From: Mesostigma viride
Taxonomy: Eukaryota; Streptophyta; Mesostigmatophyceae; Mesostigmatales; Mesostigmataceae
DNA length: 64,000 nucleotides
Reading direction: 5' to 3'
Assembly (NCBI GenBank): GCA_009746045.1
Contig: RPFO01000106.1
Location: 1,783,211-1,847,210, forward strand
Below the pieces are notes generated by a model. It was given only the letters and a program-made list of their open reading frames with translations, had not been told where the DNA came from and did not search any database. Within the stretch, counting starts at the first letter, position 1; the number at the start of each line of letters is the position of its first letter. Both the position numbers and the translations under genes were made by a program. Shown here piece by piece: positions 21,901-33,970 of this stretch.

Positions 21901-24341
21901 TGGCTGTAATGGGAGCCCTAATGGCTGTAACGGGCTGCGCCGCTCACAAGGCCGTGTAAGCAAGCATGACTTATCGGCAGCGCACTGGCGGGACACTTGG
22001 GCAAAATGGATACTTGGGCTGACTTATTTGGGTGGTCCAGCGTGCTCGTCTCCGGCCCCTCCCATATGATACCCAGCCTTACGTTGTTGTATCACTTGGC
22101 CCATTATACGTTGTTGTATCACTTGGCCCATTTTACATAGAGGCTTCGCTCGGCCCATTTTACATAGAGGCTTCGCTCGGACCATTTGACTTAGTGGCTT
22201 CGCTCGGCCCATTTTACATAGAGGCTTCGCTCGGCCCATTTTACTTAGTGGCTTCGCTCGGCCCATTTTACTTAGTGGCTTCGCTCGGCCCATTTTACTT
22301 AGTGGCTTCGCTCGGCCCATTTTACTTAGTGGCTTCGCTCGGCCCATTTTACATAGAGGCTTCGCTCGGACCATTTTACTTAGTGGCTTCGCTCGGCCCA
22401 TTTTACTTAGTGGCTTCGCTCGGTCCGTTTTACATAGTGGCTTCGCGAGCCCCCGTTGCCACCATCATGCCTGCGACTCCTGGCCACCGTCCGACCCCCC
22501 ACACCATGACCCCACCGGGCAGAGACGACAAGAAGCAGGGTTCATCGGGAGGGAGCGTATTCCGGTGCCTGCGAGATAATTTCCTTTCGAGGTCATCCGT
22601 GGAGACAGCAGAGGTCATCGAGAGGGAGGCTGGCCCCAACTCCCGTGAAATAGCCATCATTGAAGGTGAGCGTGGGACTTGGGGGTGTGTATTTCTTGCC
22701 CTTTCATGCCTGAAACTTGTTTTAGTATTTTTTGGTCAACGTTGTAACGTTTGCATAATGTTGCAGTACAATGTTCCCAAGTGTGTGGTACTCGTGGCTG
22801 TATTTCATTTCAACAACAAGGCAATGTGTTCTTTTGACCTTGTTCCATGCCCACTCTCATTGTCTTTCCTGGTAGTGCGATGCCTTAGCGCTGCGTGTTC
22901 AACTAGAAGGCTTGCTTTTTATGTAAAAGCCTCGTTTGAAACATGACGCCGTGTTCCGTGCTCAATTGCTGATTCTCTAAGGCTTTCCGGCTACGCTTTC
23001 CCGACTTTCGCCACATGCAGGCGATGCTGATGGCCGGGTGCAGCTATACTGGTTCAGCCACTGGGATGATGCCAGCATCAGTGGCTCGTATGCAAGCATG
23101 AATGGCACGGTCGCCCACGACAGACCGTGGGAGCATGTAGATACCGCAACAGGGTGGGCGTTTTTCCCCGAAACAGACAAAGGGCAGCTTCCCATGTCAG
23201 GGAATAAGGACTTACAACATAGAGGGGATGCCAGCCGAGGCGATGCGGATGCTAAAGCCATGTCAGTGTCGACACCCATGCCAGCAGTCAAGCCAGCATT
23301 GACGCTGAGCTCTGTGCCACAACGAGCTGATCCGCTCTCAGCACACAGGGGCCATGCCCGAGGCGAAATCCTGCCGCCCGTCACCTTGGTAGAGTTGCTA
23401 CAGCCCTTCGCAGGCCTTTCCCTCGCGTTCTCTCTCCCTTGTGACGTGTTGGCCACACATGGCGGCAACGCGAGGCCTGGGATTAGCACAAGTTTGCGTG
23501 GGGACGGGAAGGTTTACCCAGGACAAGAAGGCGGTGCTGGAACGGCAGGCAGGCCGGAGGGAAGCCCGGCTCCTGTTCACAGGGGTCCAACCGGCTCTGT
23601 GACAAACATGCCTGGCGACGGGGGTTGGCATCCTCTAATGTTGGGCAAGGGCCCTCTGTTGCCCGCTCACTCTGCCTCCCCTAATGGACCCGGCGTTGCT
23701 GTTGCAAGCATTACCGCCCCGACCCCGGCCGCGCTGGTGGCAGTGGGACGGTACGGCGTGACGGCTGTGCTGGCACCCGTCACCACCGCACCTGCGCGCC
23801 GATCGGGCAACCGTCCCCAACCCCTTTCTTTCCCCCACGTGGGTGTTCAAGACGGGGATCGTTGCGAGCAGGGAGGTGACTTGGCTACTGGTGGACGTGA
23901 CGATGGGAAGATGCAGCTACAGCACAGGTCAAGGAGATACCACCTTTGGGTGTCGTGGTGGGAGCTGGGGAGGGCGGTAGCAGAGGTGGCCAGGGAGTGC
24001 TACAGGATGGGAGAGGGCGCGCATATGTCGCACGGGGGTGACCTGGCGCTGTTCTACCGGGCCGGCAATATGTTGTATCGGACGCAGGTGCCTCTGTTCG
24101 GCGACAAGTGTGCGCAGCGGCCACATCTTGTGGCGGTTGGTGGGGGCGGTGTGGAGGGATCGCAATCTGCAGATGCCAGTGCGGAGAATGCGGCGTATGG
24201 AGCGCTGCAAAGCGGGGCGTCGGGGATGTCAGCAGAATCAGGGGCGACCAGGTGGGTCCCTGGCTATGCGTGACATGCGCCGTTGGAGACAGCGTGGGTG
24301 ATGAATTCTGGTTCGGAAGGCGATCCCTTTGAGGGTGTAGC

Positions 24342-24395
<54 letters not shown>

Positions 24396-27300
24396 GTGTG
24401 TGTGTGTGTGCGTGCATACCAATTAAAGCTGTAATGGGGATGTTGGACTCAAGCATGCACGGGAAAGGCTGAAAGCTGCAAGGAGTTTCTGTATCTGGGG
24501 AAGAGGATGGCATGGAATTTGCACATGCTTGCGGATGTGTGGTACTTCATTTGCTTGGTTTTGCGGCCACCCCCAAGTGACTAGATGGCTGTTTGTAATT
24601 TGGCATGGCTCACAACCACCTGTCCTTCACTGCTAGCGCTTTTTGTGTTGCGATTTGAAGTGTGAAACCCCTGGTTTGTCTGTAGTAGCGCAAGTCCTGG
24701 TTGAAATGCCACCTGGGACTACATGTGAATGTCAGAGTGAGCTAGTGCAAGGTGGAGAGCCACGACTTATTAGTCAATGTAGTATCGTTTATTTGTTGTT
24801 GGCTTTAATTTGTTTTCTAGAACGGTGGTTTTTCTTCTTTTTTTTTTACCTGCCCCTGGTGTTATGGCCAGCATTAACTACAGCATAAACTACAGCGCTA
24901 TGGAACAACTCAGATGTTTGGATTCCAGATGTTTCCTTTTTTTACCACGCGTGCGGGATGCGACAAGCAGACAGCTGGCATCGCGTGGAAGTCTTTATTT
25001 ATGTGCATGCCTCTGCTGCGTGGGCGCCACGTGGCCAGTTCTCTCCATAGCCAGGAACCAATTGGCGGTGTCATTTCCTCCTATGTCATGTACTTCTGGG
25101 AGCCCTGATTTGTATGTCCTCATTGCGTTCATCACTTCCATGGAGTCTCCCCAGCACCCTATACCCTTCTGAAAATGCACCACGCACCAATGCTGACCCC
25201 CGCCCCCCCCCGCCTCCCTCAACTCCCCTGCTCCTATGCTGGGATGGCACTCTGCTGGTTCCCAGAGCGAACGCGGCCCCGTCTGCGACCCATCTGGCCT
25301 CTGATGCCGCCACCTGGCACCCGCACCTGCCTCCAAGTCGTGAAACTGTCGCGCTGCTGAGCCAACCGGTCACTGCCACAGGTCCAGTGCATGCGTTCGC
25401 ATGTTGCCCATGTCTTTGCGGTCCCGCGTCCAAGCCAGCCGTTGAGCGAGGAGACGTGCGGGACAAGTGCTCCCCTGCTCTGGCCGCTGCCAATAACAAA
25501 GCAAATAATACCAATGTGAATAGTACTAGTATTACTGATGGTAATAGGGATTTCAATAGCTCCTATGGCCCTTCTGCTTGCGACGGCCCTTCTGCTGGCG
25601 ATCCCATAGGCACCGTGTGTGGAGACAGTGCATGTGAGGAGGGCGCATCTGGGCAGCACAAGGACACACAGCGCAGCCGGTTGGATCCCAGCACCAAGGT
25701 TGCGGCGAACCCGCTAGGGCATGCGGAGCTAAAAACATATGCACCGGGTGTTTCCACGTGCGTTGCTGGGCCAGTGCCGGAAGTCCCTCTCAACAGCCTG
25801 AAAGAGCCCCATAACAGGCGAGAAGTGACCCCTGACAGGCGGGATGGCGCGCCACCGGCTTCCTTGGCATCCCTGGTGTCATTGTGCGTGCATATGGTGA
25901 CTGGCGAAAGCAGCCATTTGGCACGGGCGGATGTGGGCTTGGAAGTACCTAGGGAGCAGCCAGGGTCCAGCGGCCCTGGCACCGCGGAGGAAGTCGAGAG
26001 CCGAGTGAAGGTGGGTGTTCACGGGGCCCAGACAGATCAAACTATTCTCCTTGCAAATACTCTTCTTGCAAATCTCCTTCTCGCAAGCTTCTTTCTTTGC
26101 ATCGTTGTCCCCATACAGGTTTTCTCGGATACGCGTACGGCTGTCCTCATACGTGCTTACCGTCCCCGCTCCCCACATCAGTTTTGTTTTTTTAGTATTT
26201 CTTTCGTGAGTGCACTTGAATTACTTTTCAACTTTGGCTGCACACAAGGTTGTCGACACGCTTCGGATGCTGCTGCTTTGTCACCCATCTCGGCTGATAC
26301 CCCCCATCACAGGTTGCCCCATGTGCCCGTTGTGCTCCCATCCTCAAACCTACTAACCGCCATCTGCGTTGACAGGTGGCACTCCAGAGCATCGCGGCTG
26401 TATCGGCGACCACCCACGCGCTCCGGGCCCACACGGAGCGCCTTGACGCCACCCTGGCGCGCGCCTCCCTGGCCGTGTGCCTGGCCCGCTCCCTGGCCTC
26501 GCCGGCGGCCGGCGGGTCACACGGACCCAGGGATTCCAGGGACGCGGCCTCCTCTCGCTTGTCAGGGCAGGGCGGCGAGCGGCCCGCACGAATGGCACCA
26601 GCTCACGCCGAGTGTCATGAAAGAGTCGAGTGCCACGTAAGGGCTGTCCCGCACGTGGCCGTCGGCGCTGGAGGCCATGTCATGCCATTAGCATGTCACG
26701 ACCCCCGTATACCTGCCACGTGGCGCCACGCAGTGGTCGGGGGTGGGGACGGCGGGCCGGGGGATGGCGGTGGCTGTGACTTGGAGTTGTGGGTGAGGAA
26801 CGGCACGCCGGTGCCCTTGGACGGACGCCATTGGTCGCTGGTGGTTGAGTTCCGGGCTGTAGCGGATGTGCTGGCGGGCCGTGGGGACGAGAGAATCTCA
26901 AACCGCCTGGACTGCATGCCCCGCCGCCTGGCTCGTTTGCTAGCGGGTGCGGGGACGCGACCACCGGCAAAGGCACTTGGCACACAGGGAGCAGGGGGCC
27001 AGGTTGCACCTCCAAGCTACTGGGGCGGCATTGCTCCGGGAGCCGGGGACACGAGTTTGTCAGGCACGAGGTCGGAACCATCCGGTACAGGAAGCTTTGC
27101 GAGGCCCTTGCGGTGGAACAAGACACCGACACGTTTGGAGCCAGATGGCACATCGACCCCAGCCCGCTCAGTGTCCTTTGTCTCGCTGCCCATCGCGCGA
27201 CTCGACCCGGGGGCTGAGTGGGTCACTCGGATCGCCGTGTCAAAAGGCACCATGACAGGTGGCGGCGGCAGCTGCGCGCCCGTGCTCGTGACTGTTATGC

Positions 27301-30300
27301 TGGCGTTCCGAGGCTCTTGGCCGCCCCTGGTCGACCCGGGACACAGCATATCCATGCATGGGTCGTTCCCACCCCCACCATCACTGCCAGCGTCGCTCAC
27401 CGCACGGCAGCCCTTGGGCGCGGCGCTCGTGCTGCTGCGCACGTGGGTGGACCCTCTGGATTTCCTGGTCCCCCTGCGGCCGCTGCCAGGGGCCCCAGGC
27501 TCAGGTGGCGGGCCCCAGCGCGGTCACCCCACCGGAGCCGGCGGTGGGGGCCCGTGGGGCATCTTGTCGAATGCAGCCACGTCGGGGGGTTGGGGATCAT
27601 GGACGGCTGGTGGCCCCCTGGCAGGGGGAGGCATGAGTGCGGGCATGGTACCGAGGGGGAGGGGATTGGCGGGCGAGGGGCACGCGGGGCAAACAGGCGT
27701 TGCTGCCGCTTTGGGGTCGCTGCGTGTTCCCGCGTCGTTGAAGCCACTGTTCACTGTAGTTATAGTGAGCGCGGATGTGGGCGCGCTGGTTGAGTTTGTC
27801 CGGTGGCTGGGCAAGAGCTTCAACGGGCAGCGGTCGCTGGAGGTGCACGCGAGGAAGGAGAAGAGGGGCCGGGACAAGAGGAGCGGGTCGAAGAGGAATG
27901 TGAGTCAATGGCAGAGTGCGCGCTGAAATGTGAGGGCTGTGCATGTATGAGTGGCTTGGATTTGTGGAGTGGTGTCCGATTTTAGAGGGTAACATGCTAC
28001 ACTACAGTATGACAGACGATGGTGAAGTCACCAATCAGTCCTCGATGTTAGGCCGGACGTACCTGTCCTGTCCGGATGTATATCCATCGAGAATGATGAA
28101 TATAGTGTCCGGATGTATATCCATCGAGAATGATGAATATAGTGTCCGGATGTATATCCATGGAGAATGATGAATATAGTGTCCGGATGTATATTCATTG
28201 AGAATGATGAATATAGTGTCCGGATATATATCCATCGAGAATGATGAATATAGTGTCCGGATGTATATCCATCGAGAATGATGAATATAGTGTCCGGATG
28301 TATATTAATTGAGAATGATAAATTTAGTGTCCGGATGTATATTGTGTCTCCGGAAACATTTGAAGCCGCAACAGGCTTTCATAGGTACACTAGGCTTCAC
28401 GGCGTTACCCCCCTCCTGGAAAGGGGATTGGATTCCCCAGGTCTATAGGATCTAGTACCAGCTGGTACCCCCCTACTGAAAAGGGGATTGGATTCCCCAG
28501 GTCTAAAGGATCTAGTACCAGCTGGTACCCCCCTACTGAAAAGGGGATTGGATTCCCCAGGTCTATAGGATCTAGTACCAGCTGGTACCCCCCTCCTGAA
28601 AAGGGGATTGGATTCCCCAGGTCTATAGGATTTAGTACCAGCTGGTACCCCCCTACTGAAAAGGGGATTGGATTCCCCAGGTCTATAGGATCTGCTACCA
28701 GCTGGTGGAGAAGCTTCTGCGTTTCTTCGTCTCAGTGCTATGAGGCTGCAAGAGTAGTTAGACTAGCACCAACTGTCGATGCTGATGGCTGGCCCCCCCC
28801 CCGCCCCTTTTATTTTGGGTCTTCCTGACGGACGGCAGGACTGCCGGTCGTGGTTTTAGTAACTGAGCGGGCACCTTGTCGTTTGCGGACACCTTGCCCC
28901 GGTGGCCTTGTCTGCCAGTCTTTTGGCGTTGGGCGATGGCGTGAGGCAGTAATAGCACGCATGCATAGCATTTTTAGGCGCCTACCATGAAGCTTCTTCT
29001 GTGCAAGCATCATCCTACTAGTACCAGTGCATGTCAAGTAACTCTTTAAATTTCAGGGATAACAGTTAGTTAATTAATTTCAGGGATAACCGTTCGTTAA
29101 TTAATTTCAGGGATAACAGTATCTTTGTCTAGTCTTGAATGCATGTTGTGGGATCGACCGGAGCGTTGCTTAGCGAAGCATTCTTATGCAATTATGAGAA
29201 TGATTGCATGATGATGTATCTGCAATTACTGAGTTTTCTCATGGGCAGGTCCAGGATGTTGAAGAAGTTCACTCCGGTCGTCTTGTCTTTTTCCCTGGAT
29301 GCCTCACCCTGGCTTTGTCACTCAACCCTTCACTGTGATGTCCACGCAGGGTGCCCCTGAGGCGAGCACGGCCGCCTCTACCCTGTCGTCGGGGTCGCCC
29401 GTCACAGCGGCCCGTGCCACGCTGCCAGATGGCGCTTCCCTGCTCATCCGTGCCTGCCTCCACCCACTAGCTGTACCCTCGGTGACGGCAGGTAAAGCAG
29501 CTGGCCAACCGCTACCACAAGGTCGGTCAGGGCCGGGGCACGATGGGGCAAAGTCACTCGTAGGAAACCGTGGCGAGAAAGGGTCCATTGCGGGCGCCAG
29601 CGGCCAGCTACAGGCAGAGGGTATGGTGGGCATGACGGCAGCTGGAGGGGGAGCGGCGCCTGCCCCCAAGCGGCCCAAGCTGGCGCCAGAGGTCCCTGAG
29701 AGCTTTGAACCCGAGGGAGGGAGCGGTGGCCAGGGGGCAGCGCCTACAGTAAGTACTTAGGTGCACAGAAGTTGCTGGAGGGTATTCGCCGTGTGTGGCG
29801 GACACACCCGCGCAGCAGAGAAGTGTAGAAGAGATAGAGGGAGAAGGGATCAGGTGGAATAGAAATGATAGGACAATACGTTAGAAAGGGCCAACTCAGG
29901 ATTATCTCTTTATTCAACTTGAAACAGCGTTGCCTTGTACAGCATCTGCCGCGTTATGGTTTTGCATGAAGTGGGCACACCTGTTCCACTTTGTTTTGAT
30001 AGTGACACTCGTCAGGTTCTCATCCTCGTTATAATAACACGTGATGGTAACACTCGTTATACTGACACTCGTCAGGTCCCCATGACCATTGACAGCGAGC
30101 TGCAGGTCGGGGACAATCGAAGCAACCATATGCCCGCTCCCAGTTGGCCTCTGTTGCTTTGTGTGGAGTCAGACACTAGCTGCCTGGTTGCCTGATGGCA
30201 CGGCTGGCAGCCCTCATGCTGCTGGTGCCTAGTTCCTCGATAGTAGTTAGTATTGTTACTCGATAGTAATTAGTGTTGTCACTCGATAGTAGCTAGTATT

Positions 30301-31333
30301 GTTACTCAATAGTAGTTAGTGTTGTTACTCGATAGCAGTTAGTATTGTTACTCGATAGTAGTTAGTGTTGTTACTCGATGGTAGTTAGTATTGTTACTCG
30401 ATAGTAATTAGTGTTGTTACTCGATGGTAGTTAGTATTGTTACTCGATAGTAGTTAGTATTGTTACTCGGTAGTAATGTGCCATGCGGATACAAGCACAA
30501 AATACAGCAATAAGAACATGTCAGGAAAAGTGCTAGTGAGCAAATGCCTCATCCCACCTCAAACTTGTGAACTCTACGTATAACTCTACGCTGACGGTGC
30601 GTACGCGTGGTGGAGACGCCTTTTCCCGCCATGATGATTTTCTTGTGGGGGATTGCCTCCATTGAATTTTCTCCTTGAGCAGGAACATCCTACACACCGG
30701 CTTGAGATCGTGGTGCAGGCGACCACGCTGCCTGCGGCGCTGACCTGCCGCGCGTGCCTCATGCGGAGACTGGCGCAGCTGACGCTGGCCATACCCCAGC
30801 CCCCCACGAGAGCTGCTGTGACATGTGACATTGTCAGCAAGTCCCCTGGAGGCAACCAATCGGATGCCGGACCGAGCTGCGGGGGCCCCGATGCCAGTAG
30901 CAACTCGCAGGCGGCAAATGTCGTACCCGGTTCTTCAAGGATGCCTCCCCCTGCTGCTGCTGCTGCTGTTATAGTAGCAGCAGCCCCGACAACCGCGACT
31001 TCTTCATCCCTGCCTGCCTCTCATGCCCTTCATGGCAGTACCTCCACCGGCACTGCTAATACCCGATTTAGCGGGACGTTGCCATCACTCCCTGCTGGCT
31101 CTGCTGGGAGGCGGGGGGAGGGGGGGAACCGGGTGCGAGAGCTGGAGAATGCGTTGGTTGCGCTGCGCGCCCTCGCCCGCGATGTGACAGAATTAGGGGA
31201 CGCCCAGATGGGGGTGGAGGAGCTGCGGGGGAGGCTGCTGCGGGATGACAGACGCCAGCTGGGCACCGGAAAGGCATCCGTGCCCGCAAACAACTCGAGG
31301 ATGCCGTGTGGCGAGGATGGTGCGTGCAGATGA
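15941..31333 (+). CDS. Large FAAP100-like protein (Fanconi anaemia core complex), exon structure partly resolved
   Basis: FAAP100 with FANCB and FANCL forms the catalytic part of the complex that ubiquitinates FANCD2 (family knowledge). Phase-consistent exons: 15941-16063, about 16145 onward, about 18929-19208, 19608-20040, 22438-22665, 23021-24251, 25266-26010, 26376-27899, 29350-29748, 30683-31333. Exons between about 16260 and 18929 are unresolved. The order of features matches my memory of FAAP100: beta-propeller-like strands (WVVCASEGSTLRVFFGD; LQVAVLTESGHLWLGW; EGDADGRVQLYWF across a junction); a helical segment (VALQSIAAVSATTHALRAH); a beta-sandwich (LELWVRNGTPVPLDGRHWSL; LPIARLDPGAEWVTRIAV); LPDGASLLIRA; RLEIVVQATTLPAALTCRA; and a C-terminal coiled coil (VRELENALVALRALARD). 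The assembled protein would be about twice the human length through Gly/Pro/Ala-rich inserts. That a real spliced gene is present is firm from phase agreement; the FAAP100 assignment is by recall, without alignment, and FANCB is the main alternative. Confidence 0.6.
16908..16931. repeat. Poly-C run
   Basis: About 22-24 consecutive C residues, in an unresolved part of the FAAP100-like gene. Confidence 0.9.
17020..18311. repeat. 48-bp satellite-like array, about 27 near-identical copies
   Basis: Unit beginning CTTACGGCCACCTAGCTCC and ending CCCTGTTGTGCTCC. Copies are almost identical across 1.29 kb; the clear variants are CTTAAGG in the first units and CTTGAGG near 17977. Because 48 is a multiple of three, all frames show a 16-residue repeat and long spurious ORFs. 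It is not preceded by a start context or flanked by coding sequence, so I treat it as an intronic minisatellite. The array ends in a T8-G9 run. Confidence 0.95.
20077..21645. repeat. 56-bp purine-rich minisatellite, about 28 copies
   Basis: Unit contains GAGAGAAGATGGGCCAAAGG, then GTGCGAGAGGAGAGG and AATAGGC. It starts about 35 bp after the donor at 20041 of the FAAP100-like gene. Variants alternate (GGGGGACGAG, GGTGCACGGG, GGTGGACGGG) in a higher-order mix. Minus-strand ORFs of 340-675 residues across it are periodicity artefacts. Confidence 0.95.
22075..22437 (+). repeat. 28-bp array carrying a splice-acceptor-like site, about 13 copies
   Basis: Each unit reads TTTTACTTAG or TTTTACATAG followed by TGGCTTCGCTCGGCCCA (some GAGGCTTCGC). 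The last copy, TTTTACATAG|TGGCTTCGCG, is the acceptor and first bases of the exon at 22438 in the FAAP100-like gene, so the array repeats a 3' splice site plus the exon start. Confidence 0.85.
24340..24416. repeat. (GT)n microsatellite
   Basis: About 35 GT units with two GC interruptions, just downstream of the donor at 24252 in the FAAP100-like gene. Confidence 0.95.
28069..28345. repeat. 37-bp minisatellite, about seven copies
   Basis: Unit starts TGTCCGGATGTATATCCATC and continues GAGAATGATGAATATAG. Intronic in the FAAP100-like gene. Confidence 0.93.
28404..28706. repeat. 60-bp minisatellite with internal palindromes, five copies
   Basis: Each unit includes GGGGATTGGATTCCCC and, across the unit boundary, the perfect palindrome GTACCAGCTGGTAC, so every unit can form two short hairpins. 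Intronic in the FAAP100-like gene, 60 bp after the 37-bp array. Confidence 0.93.
29052..29125. repeat. About 27-bp repeat, three copies
   Basis: Three copies of TTTCAGGGATAAC(A/C)GTT followed by (A/C)GTTAATTAA. Intronic in the FAAP100-like gene, upstream of the exon at 29350. Confidence 0.85.
30235..30476. repeat. 23-bp minisatellite, about 11 copies
   Basis: Unit ACTCGATAGTAGTTAGTATT plus GTT, with AAT/GTG variants. Lies in the last intron of the FAAP100-like gene. Confidence 0.92.
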
Positions 31334-33300
31334 GATTCTATCATGATAGAGGTGTGAATTACATTGCTGGGACTAGCAACAGTATTTTGTACTTGTGGGA
31401 CTAGACACAGTATGCTGTACTCTTGTCGTTGTTTCGTCGAGCTAGCTTTAATCTAGTTGTTCGCGAAGGGGGTTGCAAGCGCATGATAAACTGGCCAAAC
31501 TCACAGTGTCTTTTTGAGAGGGATGATTCGCTCGGTTCTGGTACGTATCTGCTGGGCCCATCAGTGTGGCGGTTCGGCTGAAGCGTAGTCGTAGCCTGGC
31601 AAGTGGTGACATGCATTCACTGCCTGCGGTAACCATCCTGCATGAAACGGGCGTGTCGGGCGTAATGGTTTTGTATGGCAGGGTGGTGATTGCAGGGGTG
31701 TGGGCACCTACACAAAGCTTTATGCATCACCAAGTTGTGTGACACTACCAGTATTTAAGACTCAGACGTCGCATGATGTTTGTCAATCAACGCAGCCAAG
31801 TTTTCTTTGGTTGCGCTTTGAGCTTTGATCGTAGCACTTTGTTTTTTCCGGTGGAGTCCAGCGGTCCAGTGCGGGAGCAATGGTCAGGAAAGACGGGCAG
31901 TCCTACAACCCCTCTGCCACAATATGTCTAGTAACCTGCCCAGGGATGTCTTTTTGCGAGAAGAGCCTTTCTGTTGCCACAAAGGGACATTGCTGGGCAA
32001 GTCCTATTAGAGTACCCTGGCTATAGTTGATACAAGGCTGCCTGCCTTCTCGGACCCTTTCCTCCTGTGCTGAAGGGGTTCGTTATTAGCCATGGCTAGA
32101 CAAGATTATCGCCGCCAAAGCTCGAACTGAAACGTGAAGAAGTAACTTGACACCGGCTCAGGCACGCGAGGATACACGAGGCTGAATGGGGAGGCTTGGG
32201 GTGACCCCCCTCTACAGGTCTCATGGCTGCGCACATCCACAACCACATTTGATATGGCATGCTGCTGCGTAGTCAGGTATCGTCATGGCACACAAGTAGG
32301 GATGCTTTTATATGGACTGCTGTAATGAGCATAATTTGAGTGTACTAGTATAAACTTGCATGTATATTTAACCAAAAACTTGCATAAACGTCGCAATATT
32401 TCAATGTCTTCAACAGGTGTACCTGTGTGAACGCCGTGATGTTGTCATGTGCAATGGTTGCGCCTACCCACCTGTGTGCTTTTGCTGATGCTGCTTTGTT
32501 TGCGGTGGTGGGGTGGTGGGAGTGGGGGCATCTGTTTTCTTTGGTTTCTTTCTTGCAGGATCATTATTGAAGGCATTGACTTCCCAGACATGTGATTTGT
32601 ATTCCAAAACCATGGACGCCTATGCGCGCTTGAGAGCGCTACGGCCACTTTCAACATTTCGGGAGAAGAGCGTATAGCAGCTAGGTGTCCAGAATTTTTC
32701 CCCAGTAGCTCCATGCTAATCATGCATGCCTTTGATGCATCATGTGTAGGGAGGTAGACAACCAATGACATATAAACGATCAACATTTCAATTAGTGCAG
32801 CTGGTGTGTGTGCCCATTCTGCACGCAAGCACTGTACGACTGAGAGTTGACTGTTGTACTGTTCGCGTGTACATGTGCAAGTCACGCATGCATGCCGGCC
32901 GCTGGCCCCGGCTGCATGACCGCCAACCTCTAAGAACATGTGTGCAGCAATTATTTGGAAATAGCTGCAAGGCATGCACGATCACCATGCGCTGCGAACA
33001 CATAACTCACACATGCTCCCGGTCATGTTAGCAAGATGCAAAGATTCAGGTGCATGGAACCTCTAGTTTCTCATATATAGTTATTGAGAATGATGAATTA
33101 CGGAGATGAGATCGGCATGCAACATACGGAAAGCCAAAAAAACGAGGAAGGACCTGAAAGAAAAAAATTATACCATGGCCGGCAGGCAAGGAGCATGCAA
33201 GCAAACACTAGCGCACAACTACAACGTACTACATGCAGCAACAACGCTGCCGGGCTACCGGGCCTGGAAAGGATCTAGACCGCTTTTTCGATATCATATA
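31334..33300. other. Intergenic stretch without recognised features
   Basis: Between the stop of the FAAP100-like gene and the LINE island. Only short, motif-free ORFs are present on either strand. The FAAP100-like 3' untranslated region must begin here, but no poly(A) signal was assigned. Confidence 0.5.
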
Positions 33301-33314
33301 TATGTATTAATTGA

Positions 33315-33360
33315 TCACTAATTAACTAAGTAACTGCATCACGTGGGTATCAGTACATAG
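33315..33360 (-). mobile_element. LINE 3'-terminal fragment (tail module)
   Basis: TAATTAACTAAGTAACTGCATCACGTGGG: the AT tail plus the conserved terminal module of the window's LINE family, minus orientation, 5'-truncated. Confidence 0.55.
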
Positions 33361-33659
33361 TAAAGGAACCGTCTTATAAATACACAACGAGGAGGCAGGG
33401 CCGGCCTTAGCTTCTCTCACTGCCACAAGTGGGCAGGCCACAGAGCGCTCTCTCCACAGCATGGTGCCGGAGTGCAACACTGGGTGCAATACAACCATGC
33501 AATACCATATAGGTATAGGCTGCACATACAGCTTACGCTGTGAGAATTAAGGTAGGCTCATGATCAAAGTGTTGGCTAAAGCGCAGGCTAAACGGGCCAC
33601 CAGCTGGACCCAGAGCTATGTAACATTACTAGCTAGATGCATGATGGAAGGAATGTACA

Positions 33660-33970
33660 CGCGTGGTTGCATCACGTGAGCATAAGTCATCAGCGGGACG
33701 GGAACATGGGATGGAATGGATGATCGATGCAAGCTACATCCTAGCTAGTTAAAGGCTGTTAATGGGCACCACGGCCCGCATCGCTATGAATGCCAACCTG
33801 GGTCGGGACCAGGCATGCGGAGCCCCCACTGACTTGGGGTTGGTCTCCTTCATCGCTACTTGCCACCTATCCTTGCGAGCCATCTGCCTCCATCATACTA
33901 TACAGACAAACCAGGAGGCTGTCCGGGCGTGAGCCCGTCGATCCCGTCTAGGGTAGCTCATGCGTCCATG
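33660..33970 (-). mobile_element. LINE 3' end (end of ORF2 plus 3' UTR), minus orientation
   Basis: This 310-bp stretch is the reverse complement, with substitutions, of the end of the plus-strand LINE at about 37400-37700. It shows TGCATCACGTGAGCATAAGTC at its 3' end, then remnants of the ORF2 C-terminus (GLTPGQPPGLSV, WHS stop). It lies immediately upstream of the plus-strand ORF2, so the ORF2 copy is flanked by inverted LINE ends. Confidence 0.75.

Noticed and set aside
17020-28706. CRISPR-like direct repeats (28-bp, 37-bp, 48-bp, 60-bp arrays)
   Set aside because: The repeats are contiguous with no unique spacers, no cas genes are present, and the setting is eukaryotic introns.
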